DNA from: Omphiscola glabra
Lineage: Eukaryota > Mollusca > Gastropoda > Lymnaeidae
Length of the DNA: 64,000 nt
Assembly (NCBI GenBank): GCA_964017045.1
Contig: OZ024809.1
Span: 9,819,012 to 9,883,011, forward strand
Direction: 5' to 3'
This document shows positions 11,563 through 23,654 of this stretch, one piece after another; within the stretch, counting starts at the first letter, position 1, and the number at the start of each line of letters is the position of its first letter. Both the position numbers and the translations under genes were made by a program. The notes under the pieces were generated by a model that saw only the letters and a list, made by a program, of their open reading frames with translations, did not search any database and had not been told where the DNA came from.

Positions 11563-13689
11563 CTTTCGTGACAACAACGTCGGAGAGGCCTACAAATTTA
11601 GGGCTAAGATCTGGAGGGCAAGCAAGGACAATTAAACATCCATACTGACCACTGTCTGAAATCTTTGCATCGTTTACGATTAGTTTGCAATGAAACTGTG
11701 TGGCATTGAAAGAATTCTTTGGGTTTTTGCAATCTTTCATCCAATGATTAGGAATGTTTATCTAAAAAAAAACATAATTTTTATATTACCTTGTGCACTG
11801 ATGTTTTTTTATTTGTGTGATGTATTACACAGAGAAATGTGTGTGATGTATTACACAGTGAAATGTGTGATGTTTTACACGGTGAAATGTGTGTGATGTA
11901 TTACATAGTTAAATATGTGTGATATATTACAGAGTGAAATGCGTGTGATATATTACACAGTGAAATGTGTGTGATATATTACACAGAGAAATGTGTGATA
12001 CATTACACAGTGAAATGTGTGTGATATATTACACAATGAAATGTGTGTGATACATTACACAGATAAATGTGTATTATGTATTGCACAGTTAGATGTGTGT
12101 GATGTATTTGCACCGTGCAATGTGTGTGATGTTTTGTTGGTGTCACAAATGACCAGGACTGTACGAAAGAACGATTGTCACAGGCACCGGACAACGTTAC
12201 AATAGGGGAGGGAGGAGTCGACTTTGGCATTTAAGGACGGTTTATCTGAGGGCAGGGAAGACATAGGCTGGGAACCAAGACGGCCGAGGGTGCATCTCTA
12301 AGGGACAGTATGGGTATCACAAATAAGTTAGTGTAATGAGATGTTTAGTTTGCTGGTAAATGTGCAATGTCCATGCAGACCCCCGGATGTTGTTAGTTAA
12401 ATGAAGTATCGTGACAGAGGAAAGCCAAACTTGATATGTGTTAATAAGTGGGTAGGGACATTGAATAGGCGTCCGGGGTAAATGATGTGATAAGGAGAAT
12501 GTAGTCTCTACCAATGAAGCAAGCCAATAAACCGTGGGATTCAAGTGGTGGGTAGTTAGTCGTATTGCGGGGGCTAGATACAAGCTATAGAGGTTTGGGG
12601 ACACTCGAGTTTGAGTTGTTTAGTTGCCATTCCAGTCTACGTTGTGCTTTGTCTGTCCCAACGTTGTGCTTTGTCTGTCCGAAAGCCTATATACTCAAAA
12701 TATAAATCACAGAGCGGAGCGGTCCTGTTCTGACCACTAATAAATCAATACAGTTTGTGATAAGTCAGGACCGGAGCCCTCCTCCGTAAGCACCGTTCTT
12801 TGACAGTTGGATGTGCTACATCTCACACTGTGAAGTATCTTTGATGCTTTGTTAGGTGGGTGATGCGTTGATATACTAAAAAATACGGCTGATATCTAAA
12901 CCATAATTTGTTTTTCGTTACTAAAATGTTTCTTCTGACACTGTTTATTTGTACATGCTCATTAAATGAGAAGCATGACGTGAAATAACTTTTAATTAGA
13001 CTGATGGCAACTAATTTACGTTACGATACGATCTTACATTATTAAATGTCCCATGTTGAAGAGTGATGATTACTTTGGGGACTCCAGCACCGGTATCTTT
13101 GAATACCTCCAAGAAAAGAAATCTGCAACTCGGAATGGTTCCGTTTACATGGAGGTGATCGCATGTAATGGTGAACGTTTGCCCTTCTACGACTGTAGTC
13201 TTGTCCACAACACTTTGACCTCCATACACTACCGACACATTGATAGTGACATGTTTCAGATTTAGAGTGGGGTGGGAAGGCGTTGGGAGGCTTTCAATAG
13301 AGTTATAATTTTCTTTGTTTCTTTCTTCAAAGTAAACTTCTAAGTTATAAGTTAAGATAGCCACTGTCTGCAGAAAGACTGATGAACTGTCTTCCTAGCC
13401 AATGTCTGCAGACAGACTGATGAACTGTCTTCCTAGCCATTGTTTTCAATTTATTGAACTGTTTAATTTAACAAACTGTTGAAAAGTTCTTGGATAAAAA
13501 CCATCAGTCAGTTATAATTCAAAAAATGTTATCCAACCCTTCTTTTAAGACATTTTCTTCCAGTTCTTCATGGAGCAGCAAAGTAATAAATAAAATAGTA
13601 AAAAAACTAATATGAAGCTCTTCTTTTTAAAATAAACTTTGGACGTACTTACCAAATACATTCAACCAAAATATATAGAGGTGTTTCAT
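11563..13689 (-). CDS. Ig V-type domain receptor, 5' part (exons 13689-13653, 13378-13038, 11761-11563)
   Basis: Minus strand. The ATG at 13689 opens a signal peptide split by an intron: MKHLYIFWLNVF joins VFLQTVAILTY through donor TTTG|GTAAGT and acceptor CATCAG|TC (phase 1). Exon 2 (341 bp) carries the first half of an Ig domain with B-strand VVEGQTFTITC and ends FNN|GTAAGA in phase 0. Exon 3 (199 bp, after TTTTTTTAG) completes it with NATQFHCKLIV, then the canonical F-strand block ISDSGQYGC, and ends ACGAAAG|GTAAAG in phase 1. The 199-bp exon with phase 0/1 borders is the same design as exon 292-490 of the plus-strand gene, suggesting paralogues. A membrane or tail exon should follow to the left but none was found; transposon debris occupies that stretch, so the gene may be truncated. 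A solo LTR sits in its second intron. Immune or cell-surface recognition is a guess from the fold. Confidence 0.62.
11815..12135. repeat. 24-bp array (GTGATGTATTACACAGTGAAAT)
   Basis: About 13 diverged copies in the second intron of the minus-strand Ig gene. The solo LTR begins immediately to the right and probably interrupted the array. Confidence 0.85.
12141..12805. mobile_element. Solo LTR with GTTGG target duplication
   Basis: A 665-bp unit beginning TGTCACAAATGACCAGGAC and ending CGTTCTTTGACA (TG...CA, with the inverted TGTCA/TGACA ends typical of LTRs). It is flanked on both sides by a perfect 5-bp repeat, GTTGG (12136-12140 and 12806-12810). Inside are a TATA-like TATATACTCAAAATATAAA at about 12690 and an AATAAA at about 12740, which suggest plus orientation. 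No internal coding region is present, consistent with LTR-LTR recombination. Superfamily not assignable by eye; a 5-bp duplication fits Gypsy, Copia or BEL. Confidence 0.78.
13361..13437 (-). repeat. 38-bp duplication of an acceptor junction
   Basis: The acceptor of the Ig gene's second exon and the exon start (GTTCATCAGTCTTTCTGCAG on the minus strand) occur twice, 38 bp apart, the upstream copy reading GTTCATCAGTCTGTCTGCAG. It is another case of splice-site duplication. Confidence 0.65.
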
Positions 13690-13872
13690 AATCTTAGCGC
13701 TTAAGACAACATTGATCAATCTTTCAAACAAAATAAAACAACCATCGACACAGACAGTGGGGAGAAAGGCGAAGGTTAGATAAGTGTGCGCACCGTTGTA
13801 CTGACTGTTCCAATAGGTGCGGAAGTTGTTTTGACTTACGTCCAAATTTTCCCTGTGGTTTTCCCCCAACAT

Positions 13873-14430
13873 TATGTTTCCCCATTTCTGATATCATTTA
13901 AGGAATGTGCGGCATGTCTCAAATTAGTGATATGAAAGATTCTATGTCATCACTAGTTGTGTTGCATGTGGTACTATGAAATAAGCTAACGAACACCGTC
14001 AATTCCTACATTAAGTTCTGTAATAATGAAATCAGTCCCCAAAAAAAACAATCCGAGTATTCAACAACAACAAACACTGAATGAGCAGAGGAATAAAGGA
14101 GGCTATACTCCACAAGAAGATCATGTTTAAGACTTACAATAAGGAATTCATTAAAGCTAAAAAATTATTGAAGGAAAAAAATACATCAGGGTAAAAAACA
14201 ATACAAACAGAAAATCGAAAAATTATTCCTGACTAACAACGCAAAGGCTTGTAGGGCTGGTCTTAAAGAAATAGCAGGATATATTCCTATGCGTGAATGC
14301 TTGTGTGTTGAGGGCGCGAAGAATTTTGTTGACGACTTAAATGACTTTTATTGTCGTCAGACCGCCTAGACTTTGGAAGTGTACACACTGAGATGATGAA
14401 ATCACAGTATGTATTACACAGGATGATGAT
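13873..14430. other. Intergenic, no gene
   Basis: The stretch 14100-14340 shows scattered out-of-frame matches to a LINE coding region (AKKLLKEKN, ENRKIIPD) leading into the RT fragment, so it is probably its decayed upstream part. Confidence 0.4.
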
Positions 14431-15160
14431 TTCTTGTTCACAGAACAGGAAGCGAGCTCGTTACTTAACCAAGTGAATGCAGCCAAGGCCTCGGGACCAG
14501 ACAAATTAAGTGGTCGGCTCGTTAAACTATGCTCTGAGCAGCTCTCCAAAATTTTTTGTTACATATTTAATAAATCTTATGTAACTCACACAATACCAAA
14601 ATTTTGGAAAACTTCAGAAATAAAAAAAGAAGGTAACTTTCAACTACTTACTTCCTGTCGCACTTATCTCTATTGTAATGAAATGTTTTGAGAAACGTAT
14701 TCTGAGACAAATTTTGAATGAAATATGGCAAAAACTTGACCCCCACAAATTTATCTTACTATTGTTGGAGAGACTCTACCATTACCTGGATAATACCGCC
14801 GTGAACTCGACATATATCGAAAGCTTCAAGGCTGCCCTGGCATCTGCTAGGGGCCGTTAGGATGGCAGCATCGCTTTCCCAACCGTTGCTCATATGCCAG
14901 TATATGGATGCAGCAACGTACCCAACCACAACCAGAACCTAGACAGCCCTAAAAAAAAATATGCCAGAGTGCTTTTCTTAGACTTCTCATCAGCATTTAA
15001 CACCCTCCATCCAGACCTTATGATCAAGAAATTTCCGCGTTTGATGTAAATTTAAATGCGCTGTCTTGGATACTGAACTTTTTAACAAAGCGCCCACAAA
15101 ATGTCAAGGTAAATTATTATCAATTATATCTAATCAGAGAAATAAGCACCGGGGCGCCAC

Positions 15161-15488
15161 AAGGCTGCCTTCTCTCCTCTGTACTGTATACAATATATAC
15201 CAAGGCTGCCTTCTCTCCTCTGTACTGTATACAATATATACCAAGGCTGCCTTCTCTCCTCTGTACTGTGTACAATATATACCAAGGCTGCCTTCTCTCC
15301 TCTGTACTGTATACAATATATACCAAGGCTGCCTTCTCTCCTCTGTACTGTATACAATATATACCAAGGCTGCCTTCTCTCCTCTGTACTGTATACAATA
15401 TATACCAAGGCTGCCTTCTCTCCTCTGTACTGTATACAATATATACCAAGGCTGCCTTCTCTCCTCTGTACTGTGTACAATATATACC
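15161..15488 (+). repeat. 41-bp array, 8 copies, from the RT PQG box
   Basis: 328 bp = 8 x 41. The unit is AAGGCTGCCTTCTCTCCTCT followed by GTACTGTATACAATATATACC. The first copy is the RT codons for QGCLLSSVLYTIYT. Copies are nearly identical (only TATACA/TGTACA differences), so the expansion is recent. The overlapping long frames on both strands are by-products. Confidence 0.95.
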
Positions 15489-15536
15489 AATGATACTCAG
15501 AGCTCAAGCGATACCGTTCCAATCTTAAAATTTGTT

Positions 15537-15774
15537 GATGATACCACCATAGTTGGCTTAATATCTGAGTGATGATACCACCATAGTTGGCTTAATATCT
15601 GAGTGATGATACCACCATATTTGGCTTAATATCTGAGTGATGATACCACCATAGTTGGCTTAATATCTGAGTGATGATACCACCATAGTTGGCTTAATAT
15701 CTGAGTGATGATACCACCATATTTGGCTTAATATCTGAGTGATGATACCACCATAGTTGGCTTAATATCTGAGG
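15537..15774 (+). repeat. 34-bp array, 7 copies, from the RT catalytic box
   Basis: 238 bp = 7 x 34, unit GATGATACCACCATAGTTGG plus CTTAATATCTGAGT. The seed is the codons for DDTTIVGLIS of the FVDD box. Copies differ at one position (ATAGTTGG/ATATTTGG). Confidence 0.93.
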
Positions 15775-15993
15775 GAGAAGGCTTATACCGCAACTTAGTT
15801 AAAAGCTTTATCAATTGGTGCGATGAAAATTTTCTCCAGGTGAATGTCTCAAAAACAAAGGAAATGGTTGTTGATTTCAGGAGGGGGAAACAACTCATGT
15901 CTTCTTAAAATATTTATGCCCTTCATTTAAAATTTATAAAAATTAACAGTTTTCAAAACCCATGAAAATGTATAGACTTTTCTATTCAACCTG

Positions 15994-16629
15994 TTTTTTT
16001 TTTTTTTTTTTTTTTTTTTGACTTAAAATTAGGAAATATTTAGAAAAGGTAGTCTAAGCATTATAATTATTAGTAAGTTTGTTTTTTACCATTTGCGTTC
16101 ATCATATAAAATAATGTTTGCAGTGCTTTTGAGTGATGGAACCCTTTTTTAATTGGGCTGTAATTGCTGTACGCCAGCTGGAACGTTGCTCGGCAACGAT
16201 CTCCCATTTGTTGACTTCAATGTTGGCTTCCTTTTGCAAACGTCCAATAAGTCTTGTCCCTTCTGCCAACTCTCCACACAGCATCATTTTTGGAATACGG
16301 CCTTCCTCCATTCTCCTTACATGGCCTAACCAGCGAAGGCGCCTCTTGCTAAGAGCGGGCAATATGCTACTCATTTTGGCACGTTCCAAGACCTCTGTGT
16401 TAGGCACCTTGTCCTGCCATTGGATGCATAAAATGCGACGCGGACATCTTTGATGGAAGCTGTTGAGTTTCCGCTCGTGACTGGTGTATATGGTCGACAC
16501 TTCACTACCATATAGGATCGTACTAAGCACACATGCTTGATAGACACTTAGTTTTGATTTTTCAGTTAGATTGAGATTATTATTATATATTAAACAAGGG
16601 ATTTTGGGATCGGAATTAAGTGGGCACAA
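15994..16629 (-). pseudogene. LINE C-terminal fragment with poly(A) tail (minus strand)
   Basis: On the minus strand the frame 16629-16102 reads SVYQACVLSTILYGSEV, then HQRCPRRILCIQWQD, then VPNTEVLERAKM and RRLRWLGHVRRMEEGRIPK. This is the conserved region downstream of the RT in a very common invertebrate LINE group. About 85 bp past the stop is a T26 run on the plus strand (15994-16019), i.e. its poly(A) tail. It is 5'-truncated: homology begins only at about 16570. Confidence 0.78.
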
Positions 16630-16879
16630 AAAGCATATTCTACGAGACGCCGCAAATGGAATAAATTCAGGGAATAGTATAAGTAAGGCGGTGCACCGAA
16701 ATCCGAGCTGACCCTAGGTGCCATTATTCTTAATTTCGGTACTGAAAAATGCACAGTACCCACCCACCCCAAACCCCACATTAAAACCGCTTGAAATATC
16801 ACTGAAAAGGAAATTGCCTGAAAGAAAAACTTAAACTGTGTCCAGTGGCGTCACTAGGGTTGGCGTCATCTCCTTTAAC

Positions 16880-17182
16880 TTCCCCATGGACCACCTCTGA
16901 GTCAACCTGTTCTGGTGGCAAACTTTTCTGGTGGCAACCTGTTCTGATAGCAACCTTTTCTGATGACAACCTGTTCTGATAGCAAGCTTTTATGGCTGCA
17001 ACCTGTTCTGGTGACAACCTGTTTTGATAGCCACTTTTCTGGTGGCAACCTGTTCTGATAGCAACCTTTTCTGGTGGCAACCTGTTGTGATTGAAAACTT
17101 TTCCGGTGGCAACCTGTTCTGATAGCAACCTTTTCTGGTGGTAACCTGTTCTGATGGCAACCTGTTCTGGTGGCATCCAGCT
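16880..17182. repeat. Degenerate array (CTGATAGCAACCTTTTCTGG type)
   Basis: Roughly 16-bp half-units alternating GGTGGCAACCTGTTCT and GATAGCAACCTTTTCT across 300 bp, following a lone hAT-like terminus at about 16845. Confidence 0.8.
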
Positions 17183-18127
17183 CTTGTTTTAACGTCGGTA
17201 CGATCTTTTAAGAAACCCCCTTTTAAAAAAAAACTATGTTAATTCAGCTTTTTTTCCCCCATTTTGAAAATACAAACAAACTCCAAAAAAAAATGCAAAT
17301 CTAACCAAAAAATGGTTTAATTATAAATCATTAACCATCAGTATTATGTTTGATATCTTTCATGTCTATAAATTAATAATAATTTCACAAATTTACAAAT
17401 AAAACTAAAAAGATTGCTTTAAAAAAAAATATTTTGTATTTGAATCAAGGGAAATAAAAAAAAGTCTTTGAAAATAAGTTTTGTTGAAAAGAGTTGTTTA
17501 CCGCTATTTAATTATCTACAATGTGAGTTGCAATGTCTAAAGTAAAAAACAAACACCAAAGTGTTGTTTTTTTTTCCTTCAGCTTTTACTCCTGATATGC
17601 TTAATTGATTTATCATAATGCTTTGAACTTTTTTCTAGAGGGAATTTCACTTGGACTTAACCTAAGCCGATCCTTAAATTAAGCCAGCATAAATTTACTA
17701 TTAAATTTAAAGTTATTAAAGAAAGTTGGAAAGAAATGTATTTAATTTTTTTCTAAAGTCTGAAGTTTCTGTATTTGGAGGAACCGGTAGTGATTTGTTT
17801 CGCTGTAAGACGCAAGTAATAAGAAATGGAGAAGAATGTAAACAATCAGGAAGTTGAGAAATTTATAAACGCATTCTTGAATACAGCGTCCTTTTATTTT
17901 CGAAGATAAGTTTCTCACTATGAACAGAGATCACTTAGGATAAAGCAGTGTTACCTATTGCTTATCAAACGTTACCATAGATCCGAAAAGACAACAGGTG
18001 TGTACAAAAAGTTCAAAAACTGTTGCTAGACAGTAAAGTAAAGCCTCCAGCATAAATAGGTGCAGTGTTAGTGTTAGTGCAGAAAAGTCAATAAATAGGC
18101 TGGTAAATGTTGAGAGATATCACCGCG
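17183..18127. other. Intergenic, nothing recognised
   Basis: AT-rich, with no open frame of note and no repeat structure. Confidence 0.5.
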
Positions 18128-18522
18128 TTTTTTTACCATGGCCGCCAACTTGATTGTTGTGAACCGTAAAATTAAGAATAAAATGTTTAAAAATAATGAA
18201 AAAATTTCCTGAATGATTCCTAAACCTAACCTGAACCCTAAATCTAGACCTAACCTGAACCCTAAATCTATCCCTAAACCTAACCTAATGAAATGAGGTA
18301 CAATCTATCTTAATTAGCCTAAATATAAATTCATAATTCAGTACCCATACTGATCTACACTGAGTTTAGAGTAAGCCTACTAAACATAGGTTAGGTTTAG
18401 GGATAGATTTAAGGTTCAGGTTAGGTTTAGGGATACATTTAGGAAATGTTTTCATTATGTTTTAACGTTTTATTCTTAATTTTACGGGTCACTGCAATCA
18501 AGTTGGAGGCCATGGTAAAAAA
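18128..18522. mobile_element. Palindromic MITE with telomere-like CCTAAACCTAACC tracts
   Basis: The two arms are long inverted repeats. Left: TTTTTACCATGGCCGCCAAC, TTGATTG, CGTAAAATTAAGAATAAAA, CCTAAACCTAACCTGAACC. Right: the reverse complement of each in mirrored order, ending GGCCATGGTAAAAAA. Each arm is about 165 bp with a small centre, and a transcript would fold into one long hairpin. The target duplication is not obvious. Confidence 0.75.
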
Positions 18523-19000
18523 TATATTTATTATAATTAGTTTAGGCTATAAATATCTGCCTAATGTTTGAAAATGAATGAACTTTTGAGACGTAACTAT
18601 CACAATCACTATACTGTATAATACCTATATTATACTGTATACTCTATTCTACTATACTATAACTTCTTTAATTTATAATAAAATAAATCTCAGCCAAGAC
18701 CCAAAATCTAACTGCCTAGGCCTGATCGTAAAAATAATTTAAATAAAGTTTATATTAAATTACGAATTCTTTAGTCTTTGAAGATTAAAAACTATAGGTT
18801 TGAATTTACATGCTGCTGTAATAGTAATGTCACTTTCTTATGATAAGGTAACATTTCCACTTACTTGAAGTACAGTACCATGTGCTATATTTCCTATATC
18901 AGCCTTACTATCCCATTTTCACACACCATATCTCTGACTTACCAACCCCATTCATTAATAACAATATTTATGTTTGCTTGGACTTACATCTGTCGGTGCA

Positions 19001-19190
19001 GTGGTCGGCAAACTCATAAGTCACAAGAGCCAAAAATTAGCAGCTTGACGATTAAAAAATTTTTGAGAGACAAATTTATTTTTAAAAAACCTGCCAAGAT
19101 CCATGTTTTTTTAAGTTAAAACCGATTTGAGGCTGACTGGCCGAGCCGCACTCAGGTTGCCAAAGAGCCACTCAGGTTGCCAAAGTATAT
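19001..19190. mobile_element. hAT-like MITE fragment
   Basis: Starts CAGTGGTCGGCAAACTCATA, a widespread hAT terminus, and passes through AAGAGCCACTCAGGTTGCC near its right side. The right end is damaged and no clean target duplication is seen. Confidence 0.45.
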
Positions 19191-19926
19191 GTGGTGACAC
19201 CATATTATGACATAACACCTCAAAAGCTTAGCTATATAAATTACTAAAGCATTCCATTGACAGTCCATCATCTGTCTGCTTTACCCTATTTCTTATAGTT
19301 ATATTGTTGATGTTAAACATAGATAAGGTTTAAGGTGACCATTTTTTTTTTCATAACATGGTCATTTTAACATTTAAAACATGGATATTTAAAATATTTT
19401 TGTTTCAAGAGTAACAAAATATCATTTGTGATTTATATGTAGAGCTATTCTGTCAGTACAGCATTTTTGAAAACAAAATATAAATTATCATGATGCCAAT
19501 TTGGATTAGCTATACTTCTTTTAGTTGTGTCATTTATTTGTGCCTGGATATCTTGCTCTTTTAATAATTTACGAAAAACAAATTTTTTTTATCTTGTACT
19601 GGTAGTCTTAAAAGTAAGCTGAATGTCGGAATGGTCATATCATCTCTAGGCCATTTCAACCATCTTCCTTTATGAATATTTTCCCCTTTAAAAAAGCTAT
19701 AATAATTTTTAATAAGGTTTGCAACTTATGTAAACATCCAAAATCTCCTTGCACGCAGGTATTTAAAATAATAAGTTGTTGACCCCAATTCTCCACAGGA
19801 ATGGGAAACAATCTTATATTAGTATATTAAATATCTTGCAGAATTATTAAGGAACATATCCCCATTTATTTGGTCTTATTTTCCCAGGAAAATTTTGGAG
19901 CCTTCTTAACTTTATATTTTTCTCAT
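19191..19926. other. Intergenic, nothing recognised
   Basis: AT-rich non-coding sequence without arrays or family matches. Confidence 0.5.
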
Positions 19927-20140
19927 TTGTTAAGTTTGGTTTGGCTCATTGTTTACTGTTAGGTTTGGCTCATTATTTACCATTAGGTTTGGCTCATTGT
20001 TTACTGTTAGGTTTGGCTCATTATTTACTGTTAGGTTTGGCTCATTATTTACCGTTAGGTTTGGCTCATTGTTTAATCTTAGGTTTGGCTCATTATTTAC
20101 TGTTCAGTTTGGCTCATTGTTTCATGTCAGGTTTAGAACC
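19927..20140. repeat. 24-bp array (TTAGGTTTGGCTCATTGTTTA)
   Basis: About nine copies. Because 24 is a multiple of 3, all frames stay open and give spurious short ORFs. Confidence 0.9.
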
Positions 20141-20304
20141 CATGTCCTAGTTTATATTTATTTGTGGTTATTTTGTGTACATGTGGGTTGTATTGTGACT
20201 CCATGAATTGTTTTAATTTGGTTAATGATAAGGAAAGCTGAGATTATTTTTATTTTTGTTAACATCAAACATTATTAAATGTTCACTTCATGATTCTATT
20301 ACAC

Positions 20305-20560
20305 AACAGGTGAGAAAGTCCAACACATTACACAATGCCTGAGACAGTCCAACACATTACACAATGTGTGAGACAGTCCAACCCATTACACAATACGTGA
20401 GACAGTCCAACACGTTACACAATACAGTCCAACATATTACATGACACATGAGACATTCCAACACATTACACAATGCGTGAGACAGTCCAACACATTAGAT
20501 GACACATGAGGCAGTTCAACACATTACACGACACATGAGGCAGTCCAACATATTCAGATA
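20305..20560. repeat. ~29-bp array (CAACACATTACACAATGCGTG)
   Basis: About nine diverged copies of GAGACAGTCCAACACATTAC-type units. Confidence 0.85.
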
Positions 20561-21016
20561 CAAGTGGTTTTTGTCATTATACATATTGTTCTAGGGATGT
20601 TTTCATAGAACTGTTAAAGTGGTTTTTGCCAGTAGACATTTTGTTCTAGTGATGTTTTCAACAAAAGTTAAGATTTATATCCATTTATTTGACAGTTTTT
20701 AAGAATATCTCAAATCTATGTGGATTTAGTATTACGTTAAGGTGTCAGTCTGTGTTCAATCTGAATTGTTCATTCTATCCTCTGAAAATCCTGCAACTGT
20801 GAAACAATGTTTATTTTTTTAAACATAATGTCTTTCTGTGTGACCTCGAATCAAACCCTCTTTGTGGCTACATGTGTCCATCAATTCAAACAACGTAATA
20901 CATGGAAGTTTACTTGATGCAGTACAGGCAGGATAATTGTCTGGACGTTTTGTTGACATAAAAAGCACGTCATAGGTGTCCACAGCGCCTAATGTAAGTT
21001 GTGACACATGTTAACC

Positions 21017-21197
21017 CAGTGATGCTCAACCTTCCAAGTACCAATCATGTTGTGAGGAAAACCCCCCCCCCCCCCACTGTAAAATTATTTTCCTTGCTAA
21101 TTCATAAATATGTGTTTTCCGATGGTCTTAGTCAACCACCTGTGTAAGGGCTGTTTGACCCTCAAAGAGGTCGCGACCCACAGGTTGAGAACCGCTG
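21017..21197. mobile_element. hAT MITE with perfect 8-bp target duplication
   Basis: The termini are CAGTGATGCTCAACCTTCC and CAGGTTGAGAACCGCTG. The flanks are an identical TGTTAACC at 21009-21016 and 21198-21205, the 8-bp duplication expected of hAT insertion. It shares termini and the GATGGTCTTAG core with the element at 34656-34852. A C13 run has expanded near its left side. Confidence 0.85.
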
Positions 21198-21751
21198 TGT
21201 TAACCCTAACTGGTAACAATTTCAGTTGCAGCCCATTCAAACATTTTATTTAAGTGACAATAGTAAATGAAACTCATTTAATCCAGGTTTTGATTTCAGG
21301 GAACCTGATTTCGATTTTCATGTTTTTTTTTATACATTTTGAAGTAAAACCCTTAGTGAAAGTCACGGTATTGGGGATTTGAGAACCACTCTTTCTGTCT
21401 CAGCGCATACACCAGTTGAAATCAGTTCAATAGAAACCTTTAACACTGCTGGCTGATGCTGGTGACACTGATGGCTTGAACAGTGAAGATTGACCAAATT
21501 TTTTACCCTGGAGGGACAAGTGCAGCACACCAACACACACACACAGCCCAATGTGTACACATTACTGTGCCGTATCCTGTTTCTGTAGTGTCATGTTTAC
21601 CAATAGTGTGCCAGGAAGGATAATTATTTTTTCTTCCTGTGGCATCGACATGTGCTTGTGGGGTCCCAGAGGTATTTGAGATAATTTTGCTTTTCATTTC
21701 TGTAAGTAAAAACCAACGTCTTAAGAGGGATAATTTTTTTTTTTTTTTTAA

Positions 21752-22347
21752 ATCCCACTGACACTGTTAAGACTGCTAAAGAGTATACTATGCCACTGAC
21801 ACTGTTGAGACTGCTAAAGAGTATACTATCCCATTGACACTGTTAAGACTGCTAAAGAGTATACTATCCCACTGACACTGTTGAGACTGCTAAAAAGTAT
21901 ACTATCCCACTGACACTGTTAAGACTGCTGAAAAGTATACTATCCCACTGACACTGTTGAGACTGCTAAGAGTATACTATCCCACTGACACTGTTAAGAC
22001 TGCCAAAAAGTATACTATCCCACTGACACTGTTAAGACTGCTAAAATGTATACTATCCCACTGACACTGTTAAGACTGCTAAAAAGTATACTATCCCACT
22101 GACACTGTTGAGACTGCTAAAGAGTATACAATCCCATTGACACTGTTGAGACTGCTAAAAAGTATACTATCCCACTGACACTGTTAAGACTGCTAAAAAG
22201 TATACTATCCCACTGACACTGTTAAGACTGCTAAAGAGTATCCTATCCCATTGACACTGTTGAGATGCTAAAAAGTATACTATCCCACTGACACTGTTGA
22301 GACTGCTAAAAAGTATACTATCCCACTGACACTGTTAGGCTGCTAAA
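21752..22347. repeat. 40-bp array, ~15 copies (CACTGACACTGTTAAGACTG)
   Basis: Unit ATCCCACTGACACTGTTAAG plus ACTGCTAAAAAGTATACT. Copies are about 95% alike, and one is 1-2 bp short. Confidence 0.95.
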
Positions 22348-23654
22348 GAGGCTCCTTTAATCAGAGATGAACTTTGAACTCCCAAACAAAAATAAAGTTT
22401 CAAGATGCAAAGAGCAGACCTGTTTACCCTCAAACTCTTAAAATCGTACAATATCATCACAAAATCATTCATTACATTATCTGAATAGTAAAAAATAAAC
22501 ATACAGTAGATATAATGCATACACCTCAAAATCGTACATTGTACGCCAAAATCGTAAGAGTAAACAGGTCTGAAAGAGTGACCTCACGCACTCACAGGCA
22601 CACACACTTACAAACACTCATTCATACACAGCCCATTGCTTATGTTTTAATGTTGGCGCTATAATCTTAAATCATTTGGGGATAGTTGTACAAACATAGA
22701 GATTTTATTGTTGAAAATAACTTATCATATTCTTATTTTATTTTTATTATATTCTTATAATCATATTATAAATCCCCCCCACCGCCCCCCCGTATTTTCT
22801 CCTTTTCCTTTGACATTGTATTGTATTCTCTACTATATATATGTTGTCTCGTGGGATGGGGGTGTAGTGGTTTTACAGTGGTGATTTCAAAATGGGTTTA
22901 TCAGATAACACATTTCAAATTTCAACACAGCCATGCCCCCTCTCTGTGCTGAGCACAGCTAAAATAAACAACACATTTAAAGATGCAATCTAAGTCACAA
23001 TCCACACACCCTACTCCCTTAGCCCTTTATCAATAAGTTCCAATTATAAACCATAGGGTTCCATGGTCCAGTAGTTTCCAAACATTATTCAAGTGGCAGT
23101 ATTCTGTCAGAACCTGTAATGTTGCAAGCTATTCAACCATGGAGTTATAGGCCCTGCAATGCTAATGCTATAGGTAACTAGTTTTCTCTCTCAGGATTGC
23201 CACATCAAGGTTTACATTATTGTGTTATACACATTAGAATAAATATTCATTTCTGATTTAAGGACATACAATACAAAGTTTTGAGGCAGTAGTGTCTGAT
23301 TGATGGACCAACTTTTTACCTGTTATTGTCCGCACCTTTTTTGCATTGGGAAAACTCTTGGTACCTGCAAAGTGTTACCTGCAATTTTTACCTTTTGAAT
23401 GAATATTATCACAGAATGAATTGATAGGATCTTAAAGATAACTTTTAAATGAATATTATCACAGAATGATTTGATAGGATCTTGCTCCCTTAGCAAACAA
23501 GGGCATTCAATAGGTATTTGCATAGGACAAAAAAAAAAGTATTTTTTTGTTTTTTTGCGTTTGGGGAGGAAAAAAAAGGCAAACAATCAGTGATAGGATT
23601 ATGCTTTATGTCTTTTGTATAACAAATGCTTTTTTCGTTTTATTATATATGGAG
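22348..23654. other. Intergenic, nothing recognised
   Basis: A pair of short duplicated segments (about 23385-23425 and 23445-23485, ATGAATATTATCACAGAATG) is the only structure noted. Confidence 0.45.

Larger units (their letters stand above)
14434..15905 (+). pseudogene. Non-LTR retrotransposon reverse transcriptase, broken and internally expanded
   Basis: RT blocks appear in order. NAAKASGPDKLSGRLVKLC at about 14480. The motif A region VLFLDFSSAFNTLHPDLM at about 14970. STGAPQGCLLSSVLYTIYT at about 15147 (the PQG box). ILKFVDDTTIVGLIS at about 15520 (the catalytic xVDD box, FVDD here). FLQVNVSKTKEMVVDFRRG at about 15830. Stops and frameshifts separate the blocks. The family looks CR1/L2/Rex-like (inference). 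Two tandem arrays have grown precisely out of the PQG box and the VDD box. Confidence 0.8.

Noticed and set aside
18205..18440. Interstitial telomere
   Set aside because: The CCTAAACCTAACC tracts are short, irregular and mirrored in both arms of a palindromic MITE.
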